Positions 25,007 through 51,418 of a DNA stretch of 64,000 nt are shown here, in pieces (the first letter of the stretch is position 1; each line of letters begins with the position of its first letter). Position numbers and translations under genes: made by a program. The notes beneath the pieces were generated by a model. It saw only the letters and a program-made list of their open reading frames with translations. It did not search any database and was not told where the DNA came from. Origin of the DNA: Amoebidium appalachense. Taxonomy: Eukaryota; Ichthyosporea. The stretch is taken from positions 7,378,001 to 7,442,000 of the forward strand of contig CAVNZM010000005.1 in NCBI GenBank assembly GCA_963693365.1, given 5' to 3'.

Positions 25007-26327
25007 AGACACACAGACCCCCCCCCCCCCCCCCCCCACACACACATTCGTTCCCCCTCATGCACACTTGAACATACACACACCCAACTCTGTCTGAGGA
25101 GAAGGGGAAGGGAGGGGGGGGGGGGGAAAGGGGCGGGGGGAGGGGGGGGGGGGGGATGAAGAAAGACAGAACGAATGGCAAAACACATGTCACACAGGTG
25201 CACCGAAATACATCCGAAGCAAATGTAAGTCGACGTTGAAGAGTACATGCGGTCTATGTCACAAATCTATCTTGAAAGAAAGAAGGCCAATCATAATGGT
25301 TTGAGGTTTCTTACGTATAAATAAGGAAGGAGCTTAGCCTAGCTATAGCACCGGAGCGTTATGAACCTAACTTCACTTGTCATGCATGATGGCCGGGTGG
25401 TAGTTTCTCAATCGTAATAAAGTGTATGCTGTACATGTAGTCGTAACTTCAGCTTCTGTGAATGAATGATCGATGGATGCCGCTGTTTGAATATGAATGT
25501 GGTTGTGAATGAAGACCGGCAACGAAGTTGAACACTATGCTGTGAATAAAGAAAGGCTAGGCAGAAGCCAAAAAACAACAACAGTTTATTTGAGGTCTGC
25601 ATGTACATGTTTCGACCTTGCCAAGGGCGCAGCTGCCATTTCAAGCACAGCCTGAGGCCTACACTGCAGGCGAATTTTCTGTGTACATGATCATGTACAT
25701 GTCTGTGCGTGACGGCGTGTGTCACGCGTGTACACATGTGCCCGTGTGTGTGTGTGCCTGGGTTTGTACATTTAAAGTCATGTGTGTTTACTACATTTGT
25801 GTGTGTGTGTGTGTGTGTCTGTGTGTGTGTGACACTGTGTGTGTGTACATTTGTGTGTGCACGTGCGTGCGTGTGTGCGTGTGTGCACGTGCGCGCGCGC
25901 GTGTGTGTTGGTACTAGTGGCGCCGTGAGTGTGCGTATGTACACGTGTGACTCCGAGCGGACGCATATATGACGTTATTGTAGCCTAGTACAGACAAGTG
26001 TATTTGGAACGAAGAAGGAGGTGTCACAGGAAGGACGCAAATAGATTTGTATGATTATCATCCTCAGATATTATCGATAGATATATCTGCAGCACGTTTT
26101 TGTGTGTGCCAGAGGTTGAATTCGAAGTGTGTACCGCGACGTGTGTGCGTGCGTGCGTGTGTCAGTATACATGTGTGTGTGCGCGTAATGTGTGCGTGTG
26201 TGCGTGTGTGTGTGTATCTAACTAATGAAATAGCCATTTGCATCACAAGTCTCTGTGTGTGCCGGTGTGTGTATACGTATCATGTGTGTGCGTGCGTGCC
26301 GTACATGTGTGCCTGTGTGTGTGTGAC

Positions 26328-26368
<41 letters not shown>

Positions 26369-26401
26369 GTTTGTGTGTGCCACGGTGTGTGTGTGTGTAT
26401 G

Positions 26402-26443
<42 letters not shown>

Positions 26444-27799
26444 CTTATGTGCCTGTGTGCGTATACGTGCGTGTGTGTAGGGGTGGGTGCGCGCGCGTGT
26501 GTGTGTGGTGTGTGTTTGTGTGTACGTGCGTGCGTGCCTGTGTGTTTGCGTGTGCGTGTGCGTGTGTGCGTGTGCGGGCGACGCCGTGTGTGCGTCGCAG
26601 ACTCGCAGGCTCACACTGTCTGGTGCTGGTGTGTGTGTGCGCCAACTGTTATGCCGGTTGTGTAGGAAGTGGTTGGCCCGGAACGCATCAAGAACTATTT
26701 TTGGCTATCGTTCGCAATTTTTAGTTGGTTTTCACGATTCACGAACTTCCCATGCAAATCTAGAGGTTCGATATCCAATCATATTGCGGGTGTGCGAACC
26801 ACATGTCGGTTTTTTGATTGGTTGATTTCTTTCCGAATAAACCCCAAATTTACATGAGTCTCTTCTTCTCCTTGCCTTTAGAAATTTGGTTCCAACAAAA
26901 TATTGTTATAAAGAAAGAGAAGTTTTTCCGTTTTCAGTCTTTCGGAACTATAAAACTATAGCTATTAATAAAGCAATTATCGTCAAACGAATCTTGTTGT
27001 TGTCTTCAATATCAAATGTTTACCATCTATTGAATTTGTCAGTTAAATGCACACCGATTTATGTTTGCTTGAAAATGTGAATACAGTAGGTTTTGATCGG
27101 ATCTCTGTGGCTCTGTGTTGTAGTCGAGAGTTTTCAGCTGTACCTAAACACAACGCTATTACTAGCACAATACGGTTTCATTGCAAAAGTGACCTTACGA
27201 TAACACAGTACGGTGTACGACAATCTGAAAAAAGATAGCACAAGAACACAAAGTTGATGATTCACTTCATGAACAATCTCCCTAGAACTGTTGCGTGATT
27301 TATGAAATGGCTAGCCAATCGCTTTCCACCACATTTACCCAAAAAAAGTCCCCAGTTGGCGCAAACGGCTTTTAGTCTAACCACACATCACACACACAGT
27401 TTAGAGTTTGTGCTAAGACAGCAAGGCTTAGGGACATCATACAAGATCGTCCACTTACATCCACTTCTATATCCATCAAAAACGTTTTCTAACTCCAGGA
27501 CAGAAACGTTCTCTTTACCTCTCAAAACGATCCCATTTGAACCCAGGTAGCAGAAAAGGTCATGCGGGACCTTTGGAGGAGGCAAGGATTTTGATCACTT
27601 GTTGGTGCGGTAGCCTGTTTTGCCTTGCTACTTTCATATGTGTCCTTCCCTAAAACAGCTCAGTGAGTCAAAAACGTGACGAACCAACCAAGGCCTTTGG
27701 TACGATAAAGAAACATCGCCTTCGAGGTTTTTTTTTTGAAGGTATGCTTTTCTATTTGTGGACCTGAACGTAGCCGGACTCTGGAAGATTTGCTGGAAG
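24778..27799. other. intergenic region
   Basis: The 3' flank of the Dus4-like gene holds a CA repeat (about 24932-25000) and two AATAAA signals. The block 25736-26580 is imperfect GT-rich DNA. The stretch 26660-27799 is AT rich and unique; it leads into the transporter gene and probably contains its promoter. Open frames here match nothing I know. Confidence 0.6.
25416..25421 (+). terminator. AATAAA, candidate polyadenylation signal of the Dus4-like gene
   Basis: AATAAA lies about 640 bases past the Dus4-like stop. A second occurs at 25545-25550, with GT-rich DNA further downstream (about 25740 on). Either could serve; position is the only support. Confidence 0.35.
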
Positions 27800-39310
<11,511 letters not shown>

Positions 39311-40489
39311 CTGGTATATATCTACCGTTTTCTTTTTCCTGGTGATATACCGATATAGTTCCGTCATTTTGTCATGATGAGATAAGCCCGTAAGTAGTCT
39401 GTGCCGAAGAGTGTGTCTCTGACTCGAGCCTAGGTTTTAAAGCGTGGATGATTTTCTAGGCTAAGTGACATAGAATGTTGTTTTGAGGTCCTAGTTAGGG
39501 ATCTTCCTGTTTGTGGGTAAGTCTTTGAAAAATCCGTGGTCAAAACTACGAGTGTTTAACGTTTGTGATTAGGCATTTTGTGGCCTTATTAAAGTAAGAT
39601 CGAGGGCAGTAGTTAGTGTCAATTTGATGCCCCGTGTGTGGTGGGTTCGTCTATGAGCAGGAGGCAGTTTGCAATGGTTCAGCGCAGCCGCTGGTTTTAA
39701 AAGTTAGTAGCAGCGACATCAGATCCGTTGAAGGTAATTTTTTTAAATCACCAAGCCTTAGAACAGAGATGGGTAGTGTTTTTCATTGCTGTTGTTTCGA
39801 TTTTTAAAGTAAAGCAGTGCCGAGCATGCGCAGCGGCTACAGGCAATATCAACATCAGAGCACCATACAGACTTATCTACTAGGGTGGTATCCATACGTA
39901 CAGCAGGGATGATTGTACAGGATACCCTCTCTGACGTGGGGCGAACATCCGCCACAACTTATGTATTGAGCTCGAGGCAGGCACGGTTTCAACCAGTGGA
40001 GTATATAGGTAGCATGATACAAATGATCTTATTTTTGTAGCCGCTGCGTTGTAATTCTTGTTTCCATCGCCGCTGGTGCCACGTTTGTGCTGAACTTTTT
40101 AATCGAAAGCATGTTGATAGGTGTGAGCTTTTATGTCGCGTTTTACCTCTTTCCCTACGGGTGTCTGCTACACTGACTGGCAATGTGAACACTTTAGACT
40201 TTTTGTTGAATTCTGTTGGTCGTCACATTGAGTATTTATATGATTTTCACACAGTGTCCAGGTATCTCAGTATGCACTTGTTACTGGATAACTCGTAAAG
40301 TTTTTATTGTCTTCTCAGTATGCCGTGCATACTTGCATATCTTTCCGTCGAATAAATCCAGTCAAAGAAAAAAGAAAGAAAAAAATTCCTACGAATTCGA
40401 ATAGCTTTGAAATCCCCCCTACTTACGTAAGGCACATGCTCATATTTGTTGTAGCGCTTCAAGTTATACCTGTTCTTCGTACAGTCATG

Positions 40490-40531
<42 letters not shown>

Positions 40532-40848
40532 TAGCTTTCATTCCGAAGTTTACTGTTAAGAATTAAAATTTAGAATCTGAGTAATAGTACAGAGCCTTTG
40601 CACTTTTCTCTGTTTGTTAGGAATTCTTTGTGATCGAGAGTATGGTGTGTTAGACTATTGGTGTTAATGTGTCCTGGAAGGTGTATAATGTCTGCTGGCC
40701 GCAGTCAGTAATTATTTTTAGGTATATATATTTTTAAATGTTGGCCGCTGGCCAATAAATAGCAAATAATAAACACACGATAAAGTCAACAGTGTGCCAA
40801 AAAACTAATCCCCAGCGAGCGCACCCAGTGATGTGTGTGTGTGTGTGT

Positions 40849-40921
<73 letters not shown>

Positions 40922-41708
40922 CGTGCGTGAGTGTGTGCGTGTGTGTGTGTGCGTGCGTGCGTGTGTGCGTGTGTGCGTGTGTGTGTGAGTGTGTGTGTGT
41001 GTGTGTATGTGTGGTGTGGTGTGTGCGCGGCTTGTACATATGTACGTGTTCATGTGCACCTGTGTCGGACCTACGAAGTACATGAAAGTAAATTTTGACA
41101 GCATCGATCTGCCGGTGTGTATGTGTATGTGTGCCAGTGCAGCAGGTGTGCCTTGTAACTGATAGCTTCGCATTTTACGTGTGTGTGTATATAGTAGTAC
41201 ACATAGACACTTGCTGATCATTCGGATCGACATTAAAATTTAATCTGTCGGTCCTCGGTTTTTTGAGTGAATGATGATCAAGTGTAAGAGCATTCACTTG
41301 GCAAGTATTAATGTTGCAGAGGCTAGCTGCAGCTGCAAGCGTCGGATGCACACTGACAATTGTCTTTTCAGCGAGTCTAACCTGCAGGCTGCAGCTGCAC
41401 ACATATAGGGTTGTTATCTTGCGGCACATGCACGGTGATCATTTCAGAGTAATAGAGTTCAGAGCAATGAAAATAATGAAAATAACTAAACTTTGTGACT
41501 ACTTTAAAGTTGCTGAGATCATACGTGGTGCAAGCTGCACTATGAACACATGTACAGTGCTAGTAATTAATACATTTTTGTTGCCTTCTGCAGGGTTATC
41601 GTAGCTACGTCACGGCCTGCACTCAGGGGGGGGGGGGGGGGGGGGAGAGGGGGGATGATTCGAAGGGGGTATAAATAAGAACATGCACCTAAAGGTCTTT
41701 CCCGTGGA

Positions 41709-41745
<37 letters not shown>

Positions 41746-41951
41746 ACCTCTCCCCTCCCCCGGGGCCCCATACTATGATATCTAGGCCCAATATTATATG
41801 CCCCTCCCCCCCCCCCCCCCCCCCCCCCCTCTCCGGATCCCCGGACCCCACTTCCCTACCCGGAGGCTCAAGAGCTCCCCCCTTCCCCTTCCCCCCCTCC
41901 CCCTCCCCCCCCCCCCCCCCCCCCCCCCCAAGGCTTACGGGGGCCCTTCTT

Positions 41952-41990
<39 letters not shown>

Positions 41991-42252
41991 GGGGGTGGGG
42001 GGGAGGGAAGTGGAAGGCAGGGGTGGATGCATGTCAGCCTAGGTGAATTCAATTGTTTAACTCCAGTGTACAGGACTGGTCTGAAGGCTTAAGGAAACAA
42101 CGAGGAAATGGGGTCCAGTGGAGGTGGTGGTGGTGTTCTGTGTGTGTGTGTACACGTGCACGTATGTGTGTGGTTTTTTTAAGGGGTGAGTGGTGGTGGT
42201 GGTGGTGGTGGTGGTGGTCACCGTGGTGGTGGCGTGTGTGTCTGGTGTGTGT

Positions 42253-42305
<53 letters not shown>

Positions 42306-43229
42306 TAGAAAGAAAAACTGCTCGTGGGTCACTGTTTTTCGTCACTGTATTTGTAACGGGCCGCTCATATTTATATAACTACTTTAATTTAAGTACACGT
42401 GTTCATTATCATATACGATGGCCAAATATAGAAATTTTGGCGTCGAAGTTCTTGGAGCTAAAAAAACGTTTAAAAGGGGGAAATAATAGCTTGGCCCCAA
42501 ATTTACCTTGCCATTTTTAGCGAATGTATTTTTTATTCATGATTTCAAGTAATTCAGTGAGTGCACGTGCCTGCCTCAGGCTGATCATGACAACTGCAAC
42601 ACACCATTCCTACATGGATATCAACCAAAAGAAAATAGTATATACTGTGGTGGTCTCCTAAACCTTGTGCGGCATGCGCATACATGATATTACAGTGACG
42701 CATGTGCATATTATTGTTCTGTACACCGGAGTGTGCCGGTGCACGTGGCTGTTTTGTGCACATGTTACAATAGCAGCACGATCTCCCTAAACTCCATGTT
42801 TACACATCCCTCACCCTGGCTCTGCCTTGTCGGTGCTCCAAAACACACATACAAATCCCCCTAGAATCAGTGCCTGCACATGGTCGCATTCACGTGCAGG
42901 TCACGTGACACATGCAATGCCATACTGCCGTCTACAGCAACAACCACGGCAGCATGTATACCGGCCCAGCACGAAATATACTTATCGGCAGCCCACTGAA
43001 CTCGCCCATTTTCTCTTTTTCATGTATGACCCTCCTTTTTTGTAAAATCACCCTTTTTGGCCTCCCGGCCGGTAGTGGATTTTGCAGGATTTGACTTCTT
43101 TGAGGTCCAAAAACCTCAAATTTTCCCCGGCGGGGCCGGGGAGGGAGAATTCAAAAATTGCCCGCTCCTGATATGGTACCCGGGCCATCTAAGTTGACTA
43201 CGCTTGAATCAGATACAGGCACAAGTTAA
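39311..43229. other. intergenic region
   Basis: Mostly unique DNA. Candidate polyadenylation AATAAA motifs for the transporter lie at 40351 and near 40754. Simple repeats: a G run (about 40493-40528), a GT block (about 40831-41010), and paired C and G runs between 41628 and 42303. No gene is supported; open frames at 39758-40192, 41175-41604 and 42554-43094 are short and match nothing I know. Confidence 0.6.
40351..40356 (+). terminator. AATAAA, candidate polyadenylation signal of the transporter gene
   Basis: First AATAAA seen downstream of the transporter stop, about 1040 bases past it. The distance is long, so confidence is low. Confidence 0.25.
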
Positions 43230-44231
43230 GGGCCTGTTTGGCAGCACCCCAATAATCGTATTCGTATTTAGGCCCTAAATACGATCTACCGTATTTACAA
43301 AATTTATCGTGGTATGCGTATTTAGGGCCTCAGGTTGGTGCCTTCCAAACGCTGTCAGGCCGTGACTGGTCACATAAAAAGTCGATACATGGTTCACGAG
43401 ATCTGATTGGCCCTATTCGCACCCATTGATCATCCTTCGGTATTCCATGCATATGGACTGGTGCAGCTGTAGACTAGTATTACAGCGAACGGCAAAAACG
43501 AGTCACCGACAATAGGTTAGAATGTCTGTTATTGAAGGGATACTGCCAGTTGTTGCGGTGGCTAGCCTTGCTAGAGACCTCGTTTTACGTCACCAACGTT
43601 CGTCCCTGGCATTCCCCACATATCTGAACTGTTAAAATTTGTCCTTGTCTATGCAGTACTCGTTGTGCCTGCATGTCACCGAGTTTGTACATGTACATTT
43701 GATTGTTTTTATTAATGCATATATCGGAGTCCAGTATTGTTTCAATGATTATTATGGCATATATATACAGTCTGAGCTTGTTATCATGCACCGTGTAGGG
43801 TTCCTCGTCCTCTATCTTACCTGTGCAGCCCAAATTCATGTGCCAATTTTAACTGAGCATGTACACAAAATGACACCGACCTTCTTTTTAACATTGAATT
43901 AATTGTTCACGTGCATGCGCCGGCATGCGTACCGTAGTAAAAATGTGCCCGCCGCGGCTTACGCTATACCATTGGCTAGCTGATAGCCAATAAATGATGC
44001 GAAATGCTTTGATTGGCTAATTTCCTATATCGTATTTACGAAAATCACCTCCGGTCCTCCGGAGGTGATTTTCGTAATCCAAATACGATATAAAAGCGAT
44101 CCCTACATATCGTATTTACAAAAAATTAAAGCCCGCGGCGTGTTTGGCATGCCACGGGATCGTATACGGATTTAGGCCCTAAATACGAATACGATAAAAA
44201 ACCGTATTTAGCGCGCTGACCAAACAGGCCC
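43230..44231. mobile_element. Harbinger/Tourist-like DNA element, nonautonomous, copy 2
   Basis: Terminal inverted repeats start GGGCCTGTTTGG (43230) and end CCAAACAGGCCC (44231), flanked by 3-bp TAA duplications at 43227-43229 and 44232-44234. The TWA duplication and GGGCCTGTTTGG end are typical of the PIF/Harbinger superfamily and its Tourist MITEs. Subterminal DNA repeats the ATACG/CGTATTTAGG theme many times. A palindrome, TACGAAAATCACCTCCGG with loop TCCT, lies near 44037-44076. A short open frame from 43522 (37 codons) might be a transposase relic; no catalytic domain is present. Confidence 0.8.
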
Positions 44232-44235
44232 TAAC

Positions 44236-44435
44236 CAGGGATGTGTCGGTCACTGGCCGGGTGGGTCTCGGGCGGGTTTACGCAAAGGCCGGGTGGATCT
44301 CTTGCCTAGTCGTCTTTTTTTCGCTCCGGACCGGGTTGGTTCTCGGGTCTTGGACCCTTGTGATCGGGTTGACCCGCGGGTTACCAAATGCGAAAACCTC
44401 GGGTGTTCGCCTGGACTGGCCGTGTGGACATGTAT

Positions 44436-44469
<34 letters not shown>

Positions 44470-45067
44470 ACGTGTGTGTGTGTGTGATATGCTTGCGTGC
44501 GTGCGTGCTGTGTGTGCACATGTGCTCGCGGTGTGTGTGTGGCTTTTCCACGCATGGTGTCTACATGTGAACAGACAGTGCTCGTGTGCTTGCGGCTTAC
44601 TTGATTATATAGAGCTTGGTAGTGGTGACTAAAGCAAACACAACGTAACGTGCACAGCAGTTACGATTCTCTCTCTCTTTTTTCTTTTTCTTTTTCTTTC
44701 TCTATTTATATTAAATCGCTCGCCTAGCCTCAGTACTCTACTGCTGTAGCTAACTATGGCGCCTCGGCAATGTTTATACTATCATATATGGACATGATTA
44801 AAATACTGTTTTGTTATTAGTTCACTGTGCAATCCCTGAAAACCAATTATCAATCCAAATTTACTACTTATTATGGTTATTATATCATGCTTTACCCTGA
44901 CCCGACGGGAACTGACCGGGTCAGAGCCATCGGTCGGGCTGGGTACGGGTCTGACCCGCCGGGTCATAAAGCCGACCGGGTTTGAGCAAAAATGCCCCGG
45001 GTCGGGGTTGGGTAACGCCGACCCGGCCGGGTTGGTTCTCGGGTCGACCCAACCCGACACATCCCTG
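44236..45067. mobile_element. hAT-like DNA element, nonautonomous
   Basis: Ends are CAGGGATGTGTCGG (44236) and CCGACACATCCCTG (to 45067), a perfect 14-bp inverted repeat, flanked by the 8-bp duplication GCCCTAAC (44228-44235) and GCCCTACC (45068-45075), one mismatch. CAGGG ends and 8-bp duplications are hAT traits. Subterminal DNA is rich in GGTC/GGGT units; the interior holds a GT repeat (about 44438-44468). No transposase is present. It abuts the Harbinger-like element, and its target duplication reuses that element's last bases. Confidence 0.8.
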
Positions 45068-45075
45068 GCCCTACC

Positions 45076-47453
<2,378 letters not shown>

Positions 47454-47469
47454 TGCTGGGTAGTGAGAG

Positions 47470-47529
47470 GAGCAGGTGACATATACTAATCCGTCTCAGC
47501 AAATCATCCTAAGTCAACGATCAAGATCG

Positions 47530-47591
<62 letters not shown>

Positions 47592-47775
47592 CGAGGTGGC
47601 CCGGGTCCACAGATCAATCATCAAGATCAAGTCCGGGGCCTCAAGATCAGCTGTACAGCTTCGGGCATCGTATCTCTGCAGGCGCAGGGCAGGACCCCGT
47701 CAGCTGGAGCAGCCGACCGGGATTAGAAATAGTGTATAGGATAGATCTTAGGAGGACCGTAAAGGAATGTACAGT
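47470..47775 (+). repeat. left LTR fragment
   Basis: GACATATACTAATCCGTCTC through ATAGATCTTAGGAGGA is closely similar to 51547-51912 of the right LTR, with a G run of about 60 in the same position. Its 5' end is missing or unrecognisable. Confidence 0.7.
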
Positions 47776-48374
47776 AAATTTAAAAATAAAAGGCAGATGA
47801 TTAAGGTAGCTAAGTTTGCAAAAATGTGTCAGGTAGAGCAGGATTTAGTTTATCATTGTTGGGCCAGACGGACACCGAGTTTGGGTCCCGACGGCACTTG
47901 TGCCCGAGGTTTTGCATATGGTGCATGAGCATCCCATGGCTGGCCATTTAGGTGTAAATAGGACTTCAAGGCTTCGTGTTAATCGTTCGTATTTAAGGCC
48001 GGGTATGAGTAGGGAGGTGAGGGATTCAATGTTTTGTCATGCATGCATTGTCAGGAAAGGAATGAGAGTCCTCACTCTCGTTCCCGCCCGTCGTTTATTA
48101 GGGATTTTTATGTTCGTATGTTTGAACGGGTAGCAGTAGATGTGGTTGGTCCTTAGTTAATTCTACGGTTGAGGGTAACACTGTTCTCGTTACTGTCACC
48201 GATGTGGCCACTCATTGGGTTGAAGTTTTTCCTCTCCCCACTGCTAATATCGTTTTGTTTGCTCGTATTTTTGTGGATGAAATTTGTCTTAGGTTTCGTT
48301 GTCCTCGTGTTTTGTTAACGGATGGGAGTAGTGTGTTTTAAATCAGTTGGTTTTGGAGGTTTGTAAAATTTTAA

Positions 48375-49358
48375 GGGCCTGTTTGGCAACGCGGAGTTAC
48401 GAACTCCGGCGTAGACCGTATACGCCGGGTATCAAATCAGTATCCAGATTCTGACTTGTACATGTAATTCCGGATGCCTGAGCTATAGGTCAAAACCTGG
48501 CGTAGATAACCGCTCGTGCCAAACAGAAAAAACTTTTTTCAGCTTAGTTTTTTACCAAGTCACATTGCGCAAGTTTTACGTTGATCGGAGTGCGCATACT
48601 TTGCACGTATATCGTACCTAGGACTCAGTACTAGTGACTGTGCAGTGTCCCGTATGTATGTATTTGTATACACTGTGATGATACCATTTGCATATATAAC
48701 AACAACAACGTTTCCGGTTGCAAAACCACTATGTATTTAGCACGAAACATGGCCCTTTCGGCCGCAATTGGAGCAATTATTGCATTCTTTGCTTCCCCCT
48801 ACAGGCATCTTGTCGGTTCAGACAATCTTGACCGATGTGCAAAAGATTGTCTAATGGTAAAAAAAAAGTTGCCTACAAGTTGGCCGCGAAGAGGGAGAAT
48901 AGTTGAGGGGGGGCTTGTTTTTATACGACCTATCACACGTGGCCGGCTGTGTGCATGTGTGGCTGTGTCGCAGCCTGCGCTCGGGCTGTCGCGTGCAGGC
49001 TCACCGTGACACCGGCAATGGACGTTCCGCTTGGCGCCTTTTCCACTTTGACTTTTTTGGCTAAATTGCACTGCCGACAATTGGCCGAGAGAGAAATGTA
49101 AAAAGGTCTCACGACATGAATTTTCATTGGTTTAGACCTTCACACGGCGTTGAACATTTCGCGCATAATCCACCTCCGGAGGTGGATTATAGAAATTGGA
49201 GTACTAGCGATGTTGTCCAAGGGGTTTGAAACCCGGCGTACACAGGCTAGATTGGGCCGTCTGTTTGGCATCCGCGGATTTCAGAAATTCCGCTTTAGCC
49301 CTAACTCCAAAATCGATCTTACGCCGCTAACTCCACGACCACGTTGCCAAACAGGCCC
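48375..49358. mobile_element. Harbinger/Tourist-like DNA element, nonautonomous, copy 1
   Basis: Ends GGGCCTGTTTGGCAACG (48375) and CGTTGCCAAACAGGCCC (to 49358) form a perfect 17-bp inverted repeat, flanked by TAA (48372-48374) and TAG (49359-49361), an imperfect 3-bp duplication. It sits in the gypsy integrase core, and removal with one 3-bp copy rejoins the reading frame. It has a 26-bp palindrome (49165-49190) with the same CACCTCCGGAGGTG core as copy 2. The open frame from 48731 (92 codons) has no recognisable domain. Confidence 0.8.
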
Positions 49359-49987
49359 TAGTAGCCCATTTCACTAGTAGTACGTCAGACTCTGCATATC
49401 ACCCTCAAGCAAATGTCATCTCTGAACGTGTGCATCTGGCAGTGTTTCAAAAGTCCTTTGGCAAAATGGTTGATGTGGAGACTAATGCATTTTGGGATCA
49501 TACTGTGACAGTCTAGGTTTATTGCTCATTCGTATAATTCTACCCCTCATGCTGTGACTGGTTTCTCACCGTTTTATTTGGTCTATGGGCAGGAGGCTAT
49601 TATAATTAGTTTGTTAGATACGGCACTTTTGCCGATGGGGGGGACTCAGGACAGACTAACTTATCCCCACTGGACTGAGTTCCGGGAGCAGCTACTAACC
49701 CGGGCCCGGGCTGCACGTGATGCAGCTCTGGCCCGTACACCTGCGCAGGCACAGGCACGTGCAGACGTGTCCACGCAATAAAAAGTGTGTAAACCCCTGT
49801 CCACCTCCGTTACGTGAATTTGCCGAGGGTACTTTAATTTTAATTGGAGATCATACTAGGAAAAAGAGATATAAGCAGGAGCAAGAAGGTAAGGGTGAAG
49901 GTGAAGGTCTCCGTAAGTATGGTAAGAAGTGGTTGCCTCTTTTCATTGGTCCGTATAAGGTAGTCGCTAGGTTAGGTCCGACGGAAT

Positions 49988-50540
49988 GGTTCGATTCGTG
50001 TGAAAAGCCAGATTGCCAGATTGCCAGAATGCCAGAATCTTGATGGCATTCCAGAAATGCTAGATTTCGGTCCGGTTCTTGTAGAGCTAAAATCTAGCTT
50101 TTTGGGTCAAGAAGGCACTTGCCATTTTGCGCGGTAATAGAATACCTTGGCTTATCTTAATGAACAATAATAGTTTTGAAATATTATTTAAATAATTTTT
50201 ATTTTGTTAAATGGGCATTTATTACCAAGTTTTATGCATTTTTGAAAAGCTATACTAATAAGGCAAAACGCCTAGGATTGGATACGAACTTTATATCGTG
50301 CTGGCACGGCCAATCGTAAGGCGCAGGGTCAATCTGGCAATCTGGAAAGGGGGGGGGGGGGGGGGGGGGGGGGTCGCCAGATTCTGGAATCTGGAAGAGG
50401 GGTCAATTTGAAATTGAATCTGGCCTTAAAATTTTGTTTAAATTTTACGTTCCGATTCGATTGATCGACGAATAACCATTTTTGGTGAGGCGGCTTTTAA
50501 TTGGCAATCTGGCAATCTGGCTTTTCACACGAATCGAACC
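49988..50540. mobile_element. MITE with about 37-bp inverted ends and AAT duplication
   Basis: The left end GGTTCGATTCGTGTGAAAAG followed by CCAGATTGCC repeats is matched by the right end ...GGCAATCTGGCTTTTCACAC then GAATCGAACC. AAT flanks both sides (49985-49987 and 50541-50543). Subterminal DNA repeats the CCAGATTGCC/CCAGAAT theme; a G run lies near 50348-50373. It interrupts the gypsy integrase C-terminal domain without losing target bases. Superfamily not assigned. Confidence 0.8.
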
Positions 50541-51220
50541 AATATAAGGTGCAGAGGTTAGATAATGAGAGTGATGGTAGGTATTATAATGTAGAGGAAT
50601 ATTATGATAGGGCCCTTAGGGTAAAACGGCCGGAGGGTCGTCGAGTGTTAACGTTAGATGCATTCACACCCGACTACGACGGGTCGGTGGATGTATGTAT
50701 CGGAGGCTGCAGTCGATAAAATTATCGATAAAAAGGTTATCGAAGGTAAGGAAGGTAAGGTAAATTATTATTTGATCCGTTTTGAGGGAGGCTATATATC
50801 AGGAAGATCAGTGGTTGCCTGAGTTTTATTTGGATTGCCCGTTTTCTATTCGTGCTTATGAGGCTAGGTTAGTGCAGAGGGAGTTGCCTAGGCCTAGTGC
50901 TCCCTCTAAGCCGAAGAGAGTTGTTTATTCCTCAATTTATTCGTGGTGTGAAAAAGCCGGTGAGGGAGGGCACGGCCCTCTGTGGGGAGGGGGCCGGGGG
51001 GGGGAGTGCACGTGATGCAAATACACGTAGACACACGGGGGGAGGGGGAAGGGGGGGGGGGGGTACCGGTGAGACCGAAGAGGAGTGTGAACGTAGTCGT
51101 AGGGCTTTAATTTATTATCATAGGTGTCTCCGTAGGTATCAAGCTTATGGTGTAGATTAATTTATTATTTTCTTCGTATTTTTTTTTGGGAGACTGATTA
51201 GTCTATGTCTTTTTAGGGGG

Positions 51221-51361
51221 TGTTAGGTGTAATGTGACTGAGGTGGGACTCAGCTTTTCCGGGGGCCGGGGGGAGTTGACATATAATAGCTACATCTCCG
51301 TCTCAGCAGATCATCCTAAGTCAACGATAAGATCGGCCGGGGGGGGGGGGGGGGGGGGGGG

Positions 51362-51418
<57 letters not shown>

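Larger units (their letters stand above)
47888..50920 (+). pseudogene. Ty3/gypsy integrase with chromodomain, disrupted
   Basis: 47900-48058 encodes an H2C2 zinc finger (HMVHEHPMAGHLGVNRTSR with CHAC). 48133-48345 encodes the integrase core with the first acidic residue in DVVG and the second in LLTDGSS, in a shifted frame. After the insertion at 48375-49358 the core resumes with AYHPQANVISERV, giving the third acidic residue. 49554-50043 covers the region up to the C-terminal domain (KYGKKWLPLFIGPYKVV) with another frame change near 49780. After the second insertion, 50541-50720 continues it, and 50713-50915 encodes a chromodomain-like segment (KIIDKKV, YYLIRFEG, then WLPEFYLDC in another frame). 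Frame changes and internal stops mark it as dead. Confidence 0.75.

Noticed and set aside
26755-26775. GGTTCGATATCC, resembling a tRNA B box
   Set aside because: One base too long for the consensus and no matching A box or acceptor stem upstream.
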